From contig NZ_RBZM01000001.1 in the NCBI RefSeq assembly GCF_003628305.1, positions 248,001 through 312,000 on the forward strand: a stretch of DNA of 64,000 bases, written 5' to 3'. This stretch comes from Cohnella endophytica. Its GTDB lineage: Bacteria; Bacillota; Bacilli; Paenibacillales; Paenibacillaceae. The notes under the pieces were generated by a model. That model was not told the origin of the DNA. It searched no databases and saw only the letters and a list, made by a program, of their open reading frames with translations. The position numbers and the translations under genes are program-made. This document shows, in pieces, positions 27,076 to 36,382 of the stretch (position 1 is its first letter; each line of letters begins with the position of its first letter).

Positions 27076-28252
27076 ACGTCTTCGAGAGAATATCCAGTTG
27101 CCTTTTCTCCGGAATGCCTTGATGCTCTTCTTCATGGAATGGGTCCGCGGAGCGTTCCTGATTTCGCTGCTTCCATCGTTCGCTGCGGATCGATGGGGGT
27201 TATCGCTTGCTTTGATCGGAACGGCCGTATCCGTTCATTACTTAACGGACAATTTGGTCAAAAGCTTCGTAGGCTTTATGCTAGACCGATATCCCGCGAG
27301 ATTTGTTCTTCATAGCGGTTTCGCGCTTGCCCTTATCGGGATCGGAATGACTCTATTCATCCATGTTCCATGGGTATTGCTTGTCTCATCGGGTTTACTC
27401 GGCATCGGCTTTTCTCCGATATGGCTTGTCAGCCTAAGCCAGGTCAAAGAAGAGAAACGCGCCGAACAGATGGGTTTGCTGTACGTATTCTGGCTAGCGG
27501 GTTTAGGGTTAGGACCGCTTACCATCAACCTTTTTCTCGATTACGGCTATCGCGCCGCATTTACTTTACTCATCAGCATGTTTGTCGCAGGTTGGCTGCT
27601 CGTGGGAAGAGGACATGGGAGGATAAGCTCTTTATCCATGACGTCCGTACCGATCCGTAAGCAACTCGTACAACTATGGGACAGACTCAAGAAATCCCGG
27701 GTACTCGTGCCTGGAATGGTTCTTCAGACAATGGCGGCCGGCATGCTTATCCCCTTCTTGTCCACGTTCGCCGTCGATCGCGTAGGGCTGTCCCATGCGC
27801 AGTTTTCCTTGGTTATCCTCACGGGCGGGGGATTTGCCGTTGCTTCACTCGTCCCGCTAGGCAAATGGTTCGACCGATACAACAGCAAATGGTTTCTGGT
27901 TTGCGGTTTCGGATTGTTTTCCGTTGCGCTATTCGCATTGCTATTTGTTCGTTCTTTCTTCTCCATAGAAGGGGCAGCGATACTCATGGGCGTCTCCTAC
28001 GCCGGCCTGCTTCCCGCGTGGAACGCGTTGATGGCACGATATATTCCTCCGGAATCGCAAGGAGCCGGATGGGGAATATTTTCCACGGTAGAGGGGATGG
28101 GCATTGTCGTTGGACCTTTAATCGGAAGTTGGCTGGCCGCGAGCGGCAACATAGCGCTTCCGTTCGCCGTCAGCGCCGTTTTGTTCGGTCTTATCAGCTT
28201 ATATTATTGTTTTTTACGGTCAAATCCATTATGTTTGATCGAAGAAAGCTGA
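27062..28252 (+). CDS. MFS transporter in envelope operon
   Basis: 396 residues with about twelve membrane segments. I start it at the ATG at 27062 (MDFVKRLRENIQLPF), which overlaps the UgtP-like stop; the frame is open further upstream but only inside the previous gene. Contains a short MFS loop motif GFMLDRYPARF. A coupled UgtP-MFS arrangement suggests glycolipid export or flipping (LtaA of Staphylococcus is an MFS glycolipid flippase encoded next to UgtP/YpfP). That parallel is inference. Confidence 0.87.
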   Translation: MDFVKRLRENIQLPFLRNALMLFFMEWVRGAFLISLLPSFAADRWGLSLALIGTAVSVHYLTDNLVKSFVGFMLDRYPARFVLHSGFALALIGIGMTLFIHVPWVLLVSSGLLGIGFSPIWLVSLSQVKEEKRAEQMGLLYVFWLAGLGLGPLTINLFLDYGYRAAFTLLISMFVAGWLLVGRGHGRISSLSMTSVPIRKQLVQLWDRLKKSRVLVPGMVLQTMAAGMLIPFLSTFAVDRVGLSHAQFSLVILTGGGFAVASLVPLGKWFDRYNSKWFLVCGFGLFSVALFALLFVRSFFSIEGAAILMGVSYAGLLPAWNALMARYIPPESQGAGWGIFSTVEGMGIVVGPLIGSWLAASGNIALPFAVSAVLFGLISLYYCFLRSNPLCLIEES

Positions 28253-28270
28253 ACGGGAGCCGATGGTTAG

Positions 28271-29728
28271 ATGTCAATACGATTAAAGTTACTCATCTCC
28301 TATGCGGCGATGCTTGTCGTGCCGCTCGTGTTAATGATCGTGACCGCGCTTCTTCTTGTGTTCGTATTCCGGGGGGATTTGCAAAATCTGAAAAGTCTCT
28401 ACGAACGACAGCTGGAAGGCATCGAAGATTCGGATGTCCACTATCTCATCAAAAATACGATCGCGGATAATCCGGAACTTCTGACGGATACCCGGTATTT
28501 GGACGAATTAAGCAACGAACTGCAAGCGAGGAACGGTTTTATCGCCGTACGCATCGGCGACAGACTGCTATATGCTTCCGAACAAATTAAAGATAACGCG
28601 GATTTAGTCTCGGGGTTATCCCCATTCAAACACAGAGGTTACCGCAACGATGCGCCAACCAGAAACTATGGGAACGATCTATATGCCATGAAGCAATTCG
28701 ATTTCGTGACCGCCGACCAGAGACCTGGCAGCTTGTTCTTGCTCAACAAAGTAGATCCGCTCGTGTTCTATGCCCGCAAATATTTTCCAAGCCTATTCAT
28801 CGCACTAGTGGTCATTCTTGTTCTTACGCATTCTCTGCTCACCTATTTGATGTCCAAGAACATTATTCATCCGCTTCATGAACTGCGCAGAGCGGCACGA
28901 GAGATCAAAGAAGGGAACTTGGATTTCCGGATGAAGGTCGGCGGCAATGACGAAATCGGTCAATTAGGCGTCGCGTTCGAAGAGATGAGATCTCGGATCC
29001 AGGATTCCCTGCGCATTCAGAAGCAATATGAAGAAAATCGAAAAGAGCTGGTCTCGAACATTTCTCACGACCTTAAGACGCCGATCACGGCGATCAAAGG
29101 TTACGTCGACGGAATTTTGGAAGGGGTCGCGGACTCTCCCGAAAAAACGCAAAAGTACATGAAGACGATTGCGGCCAAAGCCGAGGAAATGGATCAGTTG
29201 ATCGACGAATTGTTCCTTTTCTCTAAGCTCGATTTGAAAAGCATTCCGTTCTCGTTCGAGAATGTCCCCGTTCTTGCTTTTTTACGGGATTGGACGGAAG
29301 ATCTTCAATTCGAATTGGAGAAAAAGAGTGTGCGTTTGGAGACGGATATTCGATCGGGAACCGACGGAGTCATGCTCGTCGATCGGGATAAATTGAATCG
29401 GGTTTTGACGAACGTCATTCAAAATAGCCTCAAATATATGGAAAAGAAAGACAAAATAATAGCGGTCGAGGCTTGGGACGACGGGGAACAGCTGCATCTC
29501 GAGATTCGGGACAACGGACCCGGCATAGACGCCGAAGCATTGCCGTACGTGTTCGACCGCTTCTATCGCGCGGAGCAGTCCCGGAACACGGACACCGGGG
29601 GAAGCGGACTGGGACTAGCCATTGCCAAACAGATCATGGATGGTCATGGAGGCGACATTCGCGCCGAGAGCCAAGAAGGGGAAGGCACCACGCTCGTACT
29701 GACCCTACCGATTCGGAGAGAAGGTTAA
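28271..29728 (+). CDS. Sensor histidine kinase (HisKA/HATPase_c)
   Basis: 485 residues. Membrane segments at about 7-32 and 178-198 flank an extracellular sensor of about 145 residues. HAMP follows, then HisKA with NISHDLKTPITAIKGY (phospho-His) and an ATPase domain with NVIQNSLKY, DNGPGI and GGSGLGLAIAKQI. Eighteen bases after the MFS gene and seven before the regulator gene. The operon context suggests envelope or glycolipid stress sensing. Confidence 0.93.
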   Translation: MSIRLKLLISYAAMLVVPLVLMIVTALLLVFVFRGDLQNLKSLYERQLEGIEDSDVHYLIKNTIADNPELLTDTRYLDELSNELQARNGFIAVRIGDRLLYASEQIKDNADLVSGLSPFKHRGYRNDAPTRNYGNDLYAMKQFDFVTADQRPGSLFLLNKVDPLVFYARKYFPSLFIALVVILVLTHSLLTYLMSKNIIHPLHELRRAAREIKEGNLDFRMKVGGNDEIGQLGVAFEEMRSRIQDSLRIQKQYEENRKELVSNISHDLKTPITAIKGYVDGILEGVADSPEKTQKYMKTIAAKAEEMDQLIDELFLFSKLDLKSIPFSFENVPVLAFLRDWTEDLQFELEKKSVRLETDIRSGTDGVMLVDRDKLNRVLTNVIQNSLKYMEKKDKIIAVEAWDDGEQLHLEIRDNGPGIDAEALPYVFDRFYRAEQSRNTDTGGSGLGLAIAKQIMDGHGGDIRAESQEGEGTTLVLTLPIRREG

Positions 29729-29735
29729 AAGTCCA

Positions 29736-30443
29736 ATGAAAACCATATTAATCGTGGAAGACGAAGCGAGCATAGCCGAGCTTCAGAGGGATTATCTAGA
29801 GATTAATGGCTATCGCGCCGATATCGCCGAGAACGGGGAAATCGGATTAGAGAAAGGGCTTGCGGGAAACTACGATCTTATCTTATTGGATTTGATGTTA
29901 CCCAAGATGAGCGGATTCGAGGTATGTCGGCTTATCCGGGAAAAGAAGGACATCCCTATCCTGATGGTTACTGCCAAAAGGGAAGATATCGATATGATCC
30001 GCGGCTTGGGGCTTGGAGCGGATGATTATATTATGAAGCCGTTTAAGCCGGCCGAATTGGTCGCCCGGGTAAAAGCGCATCTAGCCCGTTATGAACGACT
30101 GATCGGTAACAAAGCAATGACCAACGAGGTGAATATTCACGGATTACGCATCGATTCCGATTCGCGCAGGGTGTACTTGGAAAACGAAGAAATTATACTG
30201 ACGACGAAGGAATTCGACTTGCTGCATTTTCTCGCGATTCATCCGAATCGCGTATTCAGCAAAGATCAATTGTTCGAACGATTATGGGGCATTGACGCCA
30301 TAGGGGATACGCAAACGGTAACCGTCCATATTCGCAAGCTGCGCGAGAAGATCGAGAAGGACTCGTCCAATTCTCGATACATCGAAACCGTATGGGGAGC
30401 GGGATATCGCTTTCGGAGCCCTTCCGAGTTTATTAAACCTTAA
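29736..30443 (+). CDS. OmpR-family response regulator
   Basis: 235 residues. Receiver domain with acidic residues in VEDEASIAEL, phospho-acceptor Asp in LILLDLMLPKMSG and conserved Lys in IMKPFKP; C-terminal winged helix (about 132-230) ending YRFRSPSEF. Partner of the upstream kinase. A terminator follows, so UppP and DedA form a separate unit that it could regulate. Confidence 0.94.
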   Translation: MKTILIVEDEASIAELQRDYLEINGYRADIAENGEIGLEKGLAGNYDLILLDLMLPKMSGFEVCRLIREKKDIPILMVTAKREDIDMIRGLGLGADDYIMKPFKPAELVARVKAHLARYERLIGNKAMTNEVNIHGLRIDSDSRRVYLENEEIILTTKEFDLLHFLAIHPNRVFSKDQLFERLWGIDAIGDTQTVTVHIRKLREKIEKDSSNSRYIETVWGAGYRFRSPSEFIKP

Positions 30444-30465
30444 CAATTGCTTCATTTGAAATAGC

Positions 30466-30508
30466 AAAGCGTCTCTTCCGGTAATCGGGGGATGCGCTTT
30501 TTTTTTAA
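30466..30508 (+). terminator. Terminator after response regulator
   Basis: AAAGCGTCTCTTCCG pairs imperfectly with CGGGGGATGCGCTTT; nine T residues follow. Confidence 0.85.
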
Positions 30509-30611
30509 TAATAATTTAATAACGGGTTCACCGATAGTTTATAACTATTACTTATGGTAAATAGGAAACGTATTTACGAATTCGATAGACAGAGGGAGCG
30601 TGCAAGCATTC

Positions 30612-31436
30612 ATGCAAAATAGCGTTATTGCAATTATCCAAGGTATTGTCGAAGGTTTGACCGAGTTTCTGCCGGTATCCTCCACCGGGCATCTTATTCT
30701 GACGGGTAAGTTACTTGATTTTAGCGGCGACAAGGCCGACACGTTTGAAATCGTAATTCAATTGGGTGCTATTTTGGCCGTCGCGGTGATTTATTGGAGG
30801 CGTATTTTGAACCTGCTTGGATTAATTCGCATGAAGCCAGGTTCTTTGGAACAATCGGATTCGGCGCACAAATTAAATCTGATCCATGTCATTTTGGCGT
30901 GTTTGCCTGCTATGGCTTTAGGTTTAATCTTGCATTCGTTTATCAAATCCTATCTATTTTCTCCTTATACGGTACTGGTAGGCTTAGTGCTGGGAGGAGC
31001 ATTCATGCTATACGGACAAAAGAAGCAAGCGAAGGTTCAAGCCGAGAGCGTAGATCAATTGTCTTATAAACAGGCTTTCTTAATCGGTTTGTATCAATGC
31101 CTAGCGTTATGGCCGGGCTTTTCCCGTTCGGGAGCAACAATAGCCGGCGGATTACTGTCGGGCGTAAATTATCGAGCAACGACGAATTTCTCGTTTCTGA
31201 TCGCCATTCCGATGATGGTTGCCGCTAGCGGCTACGAGCTGCTGAAAAGCTATTCTACCTTAACGTCTTCGGATATCGGTTTTTTTGCAATCGGATTTAT
31301 CGTCGCTTTTGTCGTCGCGTTGCTTGCGGTCATAACGTTTTTGAAGCTGCTTGAGCGTTTTAAGCTAGCCCCCTTCGCATATTACCGTTTTGCCCTCGCG
31401 ATTGTTTTTCTCGCCTACTTGTTGCTCAACGCATAA
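30612..31436 (+). CDS. uppP: Undecaprenyl-diphosphatase
   Basis: 274 residues, about eight membrane segments. The two BacA signatures are present: EGLTEFLPVSSTGHL near the start and PGFSRSGATIAGG in the second half. Removes a phosphate from undecaprenyl pyrophosphate, recycling the lipid carrier for peptidoglycan and teichoic acid synthesis; raised dose gives bacitracin tolerance in related bacteria. ATG at 30612 fits the family N-terminus; a GAGGGAG lies 13 bases upstream, a little far. A GTG at 30600 is the alternative. The DedA gene follows 41 bases later. Confidence 0.95.
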   Translation: MQNSVIAIIQGIVEGLTEFLPVSSTGHLILTGKLLDFSGDKADTFEIVIQLGAILAVAVIYWRRILNLLGLIRMKPGSLEQSDSAHKLNLIHVILACLPAMALGLILHSFIKSYLFSPYTVLVGLVLGGAFMLYGQKKQAKVQAESVDQLSYKQAFLIGLYQCLALWPGFSRSGATIAGGLLSGVNYRATTNFSFLIAIPMMVAASGYELLKSYSTLTSSDIGFFAIGFIVAFVVALLAVITFLKLLERFKLAPFAYYRFALAIVFLAYLLLNA

Positions 31437-31477
31437 CTGTTTAATCAAGGATATCAAGAGGAAGTAGTGAATTCGGC

Positions 31478-32092
31478 ATGCAACATATCATTGACTGGGT
31501 TTCGAATACCGCGGTTCATCTCATAGAAACGCTTGGAATTTGGGGTATATTTATCGGTATGGTCCTGGAAAGCGCCTGTATTCCTATCCCAAGCGAGGTC
31601 ATCATGCTATGCGGAGGAGGCGCCGTGGCGAATGGGACGATGTCTTTTGCCGAGGTTGTTGCGGCGGGAGTAGTCGGCAACGTGATCGGCTCCATAATCG
31701 CTTATTACATTGGACTGCGCGGAGGCAAAGTACTACTAGAACGTTACGGCAAATACGTTCTCTTCAGGGCTTCGCATTTAGAACAATCTCAACGTTGGTT
31801 TGATCGCTTTGGAGAAAGCACCGTGTTTTTCACAAGAAATCTACCGTTTATCCGAACTTTCATTTCGCTTCCCGCAGGAATCGCGGGAATGAATTTCCGT
31901 AAATTCGTCATCTTCACCACGCTTGGCTGTATTCCTTGGAATATCGCTTTGACCTACGCAGGCTTTAAGATCGGCACGAATACAAGTACCGTGGAACGTT
32001 ATCTTCATCCCGTCAGCTATGCGATCGCGGCAATTGTATGCGTAATGCTCGTAATCTGGCTTGTGCGGAAAAGAAAAGATGCTCGCGATTAG
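31478..32092 (+). CDS. DedA/SNARE-associated family membrane protein, possible undecaprenyl phosphate translocase
   Basis: 204 residues. Family motifs: ESACIPIPSEVIM in the first re-entrant region and FTRNLPFIRTFISLPAGIAGM later. Members of the family (UptA in Bacillus) were recently shown to return undecaprenyl phosphate across the membrane, which would complement UppP directly upstream. The ATG follows AGAGGAAG. Assignment to the translocase subgroup is inference from neighbourhood and family. Confidence 0.88.
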   Translation: MQHIIDWVSNTAVHLIETLGIWGIFIGMVLESACIPIPSEVIMLCGGGAVANGTMSFAEVVAAGVVGNVIGSIIAYYIGLRGGKVLLERYGKYVLFRASHLEQSQRWFDRFGESTVFFTRNLPFIRTFISLPAGIAGMNFRKFVIFTTLGCIPWNIALTYAGFKIGTNTSTVERYLHPVSYAIAAIVCVMLVIWLVRKRKDARD

Positions 32093-32260
32093 TCATGACG
32101 CAGGAGGCGATAATAAGAAAAGAGCGAGTCTTCATGAGCACCAACTCGGGCAAATGACTGCCGATCTCGGCCACAATCGGTAAAGTTGACGTTGCTCGGG
32201 TCCCGTGTCAAGATGGAGGGGATCGCAATATTAGGAATAATTGGACGGAGAGGGGAACTT

Positions 32261-33742
32261 ATGACGGACAATCATACAACGCCAGAAGCAGGATGGAATT
32301 TCGACAACAGTTATGCGCGACTGTCGCCTTCTTTTTATACCGCTCTTAATCCGACCCCCGTACGCTCGCCTAAGTTAGTTCTACTTAATGAGTCATTGGC
32401 AGCAACTCTTGGGCTGAGAGTCGAATCGTTACAAAGCAAGGATGGAGTAGCGGTGCTTGCCGGCAACCTGATTCCCGGAGGAGCCATGCCGTTAGCGCAA
32501 GCATACGCAGGGCATCAATTCGGTCATTTCAATCGATTAGGGGATGGCCGGGCAATATTGCTTGGCGAACAACTTACTCCCCAAGGCGAGCGCTTCGATA
32601 TTCAGCTTAAAGGTTCCGGTCCAACGCCATACTCCCGCAGAGGAGACGGCCGAGCCGCGATGGGGCCGATGCTGCGCGAATACATTATCAGCGAAGCGAT
32701 GCATGCGCTCGGCATTGCGACTACCCGAAGCTTGGCGGTCGTGTCGACCGGCGAATCCATTTTTCGCGAAACCGAGCTGCCTGGTGCGGTACTGACTAGG
32801 GTGGCCGCGAGTCATGTGCGTGTAGGCACTTTTCAATATATCGCGCAATGGGGCACGGACGAAGAGCTCCGGACGTTGGCGGATTATGTTTTGCAGAGAC
32901 ATTATCCCGAGATTGATGCGGCGGGCGAGGAGAACCGCTATCTTCAGTTACTTAAGGAAGTCATCAAACGACAAGCCGCCTTAATCGCTCAATGGCAGCT
33001 CGTCGGTTTTATACACGGTGTCATGAACACGGACAACATGGCCATTAGCGGAGAAACGATCGATTACGGTCCATGCGCGTTCATGGATGCCTACGACCCG
33101 GCAACCGTGTTCAGCTCCATCGACACGCAAGGTCGTTATGCCTATGGGAACCAGCCCTATATTGGCGGGTGGAATCTTACCAGGTTCGCCGAGACTCTGT
33201 TGCCGTTGTTGCATGACGATGAAGAGCAGGCCATCAAGCTCGCCGAGGGTGCATTGGCCGATTATGAGGCGTTGTTTCAACGGGAATGGCTTGCGGGAAT
33301 GAGGGCCAAACTGGGCCTATTTAACGAAGAATCGGAGGATGAAGCCCTGATCGAAACTCTCCTCGATATGATGAAGAAGAACCGCGCGGATTACACGAAT
33401 ACTTTCCGTGCGTTAACCTTAAATAAGCCGGAGGAATCCGCGTTGTTCGGTTCACCGGAATTCGCTTCTTGGCATCAGCTTTGGCAGGCGAGAGTAGGCA
33501 GACAGAAGGAGCCGTTAACCGCCTCGCAGGAGTTGATGCGCTCAAGCAATCCCGCGGTCATCCCTCGGAATCATCGGGTTGAAGAAGCGCTCGAAGCCGC
33601 CGTCGAACGAGATGACTATAGCGTGATGGAGCGATTGCTCGCTGTTCTTGCGACTCCCTTCGCGCATGCTCCGGATCAGGTTGAATACTGCGCGCTCTCA
33701 TCGGATGCAGCGGGTCCTTACAGAACTTTCTGCGGGACTTGA
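32261..33742 (+). CDS. selO: SelO/YdiU family protein adenylyltransferase (pseudokinase fold)
   Basis: 493 residues. Family blocks present: [36 protein letters not shown] and the metal/nucleotide site [19 protein letters not shown]. SelO proteins transfer AMP from ATP to hydroxyl side chains of redox proteins, a role tied to oxidative stress. Ends FRTFCGT-like (YRTFCGT), with cysteine where some homologues carry selenocysteine near the terminus. GGAGAGGGG precedes the ATG at 32261. The 168 bases before it hold no gene I can support. Confidence 0.93.
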   Translation: MTDNHTTPEAGWNFDNSYARLSPSFYTALNPTPVRSPKLVLLNESLAATLGLRVESLQSKDGVAVLAGNLIPGGAMPLAQAYAGHQFGHFNRLGDGRAILLGEQLTPQGERFDIQLKGSGPTPYSRRGDGRAAMGPMLREYIISEAMHALGIATTRSLAVVSTGESIFRETELPGAVLTRVAASHVRVGTFQYIAQWGTDEELRTLADYVLQRHYPEIDAAGEENRYLQLLKEVIKRQAALIAQWQLVGFIHGVMNTDNMAISGETIDYGPCAFMDAYDPATVFSSIDTQGRYAYGNQPYIGGWNLTRFAETLLPLLHDDEEQAIKLAEGALADYEALFQREWLAGMRAKLGLFNEESEDEALIETLLDMMKKNRADYTNTFRALTLNKPEESALFGSPEFASWHQLWQARVGRQKEPLTASQELMRSSNPAVIPRNHRVEEALEAAVERDDYSVMERLLAVLATPFAHAPDQVEYCALSSDAAGPYRTFCGT

Positions 33743-33797
33743 ATGAAGGAACGAAGGATAATTAATGTAATTAAATAAATCCGCACGTAATTAATTA

Positions 33798-33829
33798 AGA
33801 GCGTGTCGCGATTAGCGATACGCTCTTTG
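33798..33829. terminator. Bidirectional terminator between selO and lysR
   Basis: AGAGCGTGTCGC-GATTA-GCGATACGCTCT with one mismatch; serves the converging selO and LysR genes. Confidence 0.8.
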
Positions 33830-33855
33830 GGTTGCGCACGGAAGGTAGCGGACAA

Positions 33856-34740
33856 CTATCGAACCAATTCAATAAATCGGCTAGCGGCGCTCGTAAGCGG
33901 CATGTTTCGCATCGTCATGATGCCGACGTGCGAGGGAGGCAGCGGAACGTCCAATCGAATCTCGAAGAGGGAACCTTCTTCGAGTTCCTTCGAGACGAAT
34001 TCCCTCGTCACGTAAGAAATGCCAAGCCCTCTGCGCGCAAACTCGATAAGAAGATCCACGCTGCCTACTTCGATTTCCGGCTTGATCGTATAGCCGTAGT
34101 TTTGGAAGATTTCCGTTATCGCCATGCGCGCCCGGCTATTCCGCGAGAAAAGAATGACGGGATATTGCAACAGCGACTCCAGCGACAACACTTTGTTCTT
34201 TATCTCGGCAAACCGAGCCCCCGCCACGAAGCAATCCTGCAGCTTGAAGCTCTCCCGCACTTCTAGCTGGGAATCGACGATCGGCATGCGAACGACGCCC
34301 AGATCGATTCTGCCTTCTTTTAAGAACGTAATGACTTCCGGCGTCGTTCCGTGGTTGAGGTGCAGCTTGATTCCGGGATGCTTCTCATGGAACTCTTCCA
34401 AATAAGGAAGCACGTAATGCTTGAACAACGAGTCGCTTCCGCCGATCCGCAGCTCGCCGTTGTCCAAATTCTTAAGCGCGGCCATTTTTTCCTCGGCCGT
34501 CGAGATTAAAATCTGCGACTGCTCGATATAGGAATACAGGATGGAGCCTTCTTGCGTCAGCTCGACTCCTTTGGAATTTCGATAAAACAAAATGAGGCCG
34601 AAGCTGTCCTCCAGCTGTTTGATCGCGTGGCTGACGCTCGGCTGGGTGAGGTACAAGGCTTTAGCGGCCTGAGTCAGGCTGCCCGTTTTTGCCGCCCAAT
34701 AAAACACCTTGTACAATTCATAATTGTTGGTCATAGACAT
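33856..34740 (-). CDS. LysR-family regulator divergent from pentose phosphate operon
   Basis: 294 residues. Helix-turn-helix with GSLTQAAKALYLTQPSVSHAI; effector domain from about residue 90 (GELRIGGSDSLFKHYVLPYL). AGGAG lies nine bases before the ATG at 34740; an in-frame ATG two codons in (34734) is less well spaced. Starts back-to-back with zwf, 115 bases away, and a LysR-type palindrome covers its own start codon, so self-repression and control of zwf are both likely. Confidence 0.92.
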   Translation of the reverse strand: MSMTNNYELYKVFYWAAKTGSLTQAAKALYLTQPSVSHAIKQLEDSFGLILFYRNSKGVELTQEGSILYSYIEQSQILISTAEEKMAALKNLDNGELRIGGSDSLFKHYVLPYLEEFHEKHPGIKLHLNHGTTPEVITFLKEGRIDLGVVRMPIVDSQLEVRESFKLQDCFVAGARFAEIKNKVLSLESLLQYPVILFSRNSRARMAITEIFQNYGYTIKPEIEVGSVDLLIEFARRGLGISYVTREFVSKELEEGSLFEIRLDVPLPPSHVGIMTMRNMPLTSAASRFIELVR

Positions 34741-34747
34741 GGTCTAT
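34733..34747. promoter_or_regulatory. Palindrome over the lysR start codon
   Basis: ATAGAC-ATG-GTCTAT, a perfect 15-base palindrome with the T-N11-A pattern, spans the first three codons and the base run just before them on the minus strand. Confidence 0.5.
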
Positions 34748-34855
34748 AGCTCCTGTTAAATATATTAATTACTTGTATGGCCTTCAATCGTATTATAGTG
34801 AAAATAAGAAAAAGAAACCAGAGCTCTCGCGAGCTCAGCCGGAAGGAGAAGGAAG

Positions 34856-36382
34856 ATGGAGCCGACTACAATTGTCTTGTTCGGGGCGACTGGGGATTTA
34901 GCCAAAAGAAAAATATACCCCGCCTTATATAATTTGTTCATCGACGGCAAACTGCCGAAAGAATTCTCGCTAGTCGGCCTTGGAAGAAGAGAATGGACCG
35001 ATGAATCGTTCCAAGCCAACGTCGAGAAGTCTCTTCATCAATTTTCCAGACGCGAAGCGAATGATGCCGGTCTGGTGAAAGAGTTCTTGCGTGCATTCCG
35101 GTATAGCGTGCTGGATATCGGCCGACAAGAGGATTACCTAAAGCTGCTTCAATTGGTCGAAAGTCGTGAAAACGAACTTCAAATGCAGCCGAACCGTTTG
35201 TTCTATCTATCCGTAGGACCCGAATATTTCGAGCCGATCGCAGCTAATATCAAGGAAAGCGGACTCGGTTCCGCGAACGGTTGGAAGCGTCTCGTCATCG
35301 AGAAACCGTTCGGCCATGATCTGAGTTCGGCACGTGATCTCAATCGGAATTTGAGCAAATCGTTCGAGGAACACGAAGTGTTCCGGATCGACCATTATCT
35401 TGGCAAGCCGATGGTACAGAGAATGGAATCGTTGCAGCAGGCGAATCCGGTCATTCAAGCTTTATGGACGAACCGGTATATCGCCAACGTGCAGATTACG
35501 GCCAACGAATCGGTCGGCGTCGAAGAGAGAGCGGGTTATTACGATCATGTCGGAGCCATACGGGACATGTTCCAGAACCATATGCTGCAATTGCTGATGA
35601 TGGCGGCGATTCATCTTCCTAACGACAGTACCTCCGAAGAGGTGCGCTTCAAGAAGAAAAAGGTGATGGAAGCCCTCGAGCTGGTGCAAAAAGAGGATGT
35701 TATCGCCAACGTGATCCGCGGACAGTACGCAGAAGGCAGCATGCAAGGCAATCCGGTAGTCGGCTATAAGTCCGAACCGGGCATCGCGCCGGACTCCATG
35801 AACGACACGTTCATTGCCGCCAAGCTGCAGATCGACAATAACAATTGGCGCGGCGTTCCATTCTACATTCGCACGGGTAAACGGATGAAGGACAAATCGA
35901 CGAGAATCGTCGTCGAATTCAAAGAGCCGCTTAAGCAAGCATCGACGAAAAGCGAAGACGGCACGGAGCCTAATCTTCTCGTCATCGAGATCGGACCCAA
36001 CGAAGGCATTACGCTGCAGCTCAACGCGAAGGATCCCGAACATAAAGGATCGTTCAAGCCCGTTCATATCGACCTGCAGGCAAGCCCGCAAAACTCTCCG
36101 GAGGCTTACGAGAATTTGATCGGCGATGCGTTGAACGGAGATCCTACGTTCTTCGCGCATTGGGACGAGGTAGAGTTGTCGTGGCAGTGGGTTCAACCGA
36201 TCCTGGACGCGTTCGAAGAGAACCTCGTTCCTCTTTATCCCTACGCGGCGGGCACTTACGGTCCAGTCGAATCCGACGCGCTGCTCGCGAAAGACGGTTA
36301 TCATTGGTGGTTCGATGCTAAGCCAGACCCAAATAACGCAATCAAAGAAGGAGATCAATATGCCTACAACTCAAACTATTGA
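34856..36382 (+). CDS. zwf: Glucose-6-phosphate 1-dehydrogenase
   Basis: 508 residues, full length. Cofactor loop [15 protein letters not shown] at the N-terminus and active-site RIDHYLGK. Oxidises glucose-6-phosphate to 6-phosphogluconolactone with NADP, the entry to the oxidative pentose phosphate path. AAGGAGAAGGAAG precedes the ATG. First gene of zwf-tkt-tal-gnd; overlaps tkt by 23 bases. Confidence 0.97.
   Translation: MEPTTIVLFGATGDLAKRKIYPALYNLFIDGKLPKEFSLVGLGRREWTDESFQANVEKSLHQFSRREANDAGLVKEFLRAFRYSVLDIGRQEDYLKLLQLVESRENELQMQPNRLFYLSVGPEYFEPIAANIKESGLGSANGWKRLVIEKPFGHDLSSARDLNRNLSKSFEEHEVFRIDHYLGKPMVQRMESLQQANPVIQALWTNRYIANVQITANESVGVEERAGYYDHVGAIRDMFQNHMLQLLMMAAIHLPNDSTSEEVRFKKKKVMEALELVQKEDVIANVIRGQYAEGSMQGNPVVGYKSEPGIAPDSMNDTFIAAKLQIDNNNWRGVPFYIRTGKRMKDKSTRIVVEFKEPLKQASTKSEDGTEPNLLVIEIGPNEGITLQLNAKDPEHKGSFKPVHIDLQASPQNSPEAYENLIGDALNGDPTFFAHWDEVELSWQWVQPILDAFEENLVPLYPYAAGTYGPVESDALLAKDGYHWWFDAKPDPNNAIKEGDQYAYNSNY

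Noticed and set aside
32093..32260. Possible riboswitch or small gene before selO
   Set aside because: I could match no known riboswitch motif, and the only frame is 20 codons without support. I see nothing definite here.
35462..36358. 298-codon minus-strand frame opposite zwf
   Set aside because: Shadow of the conserved dehydrogenase gene; composition-driven open frame.
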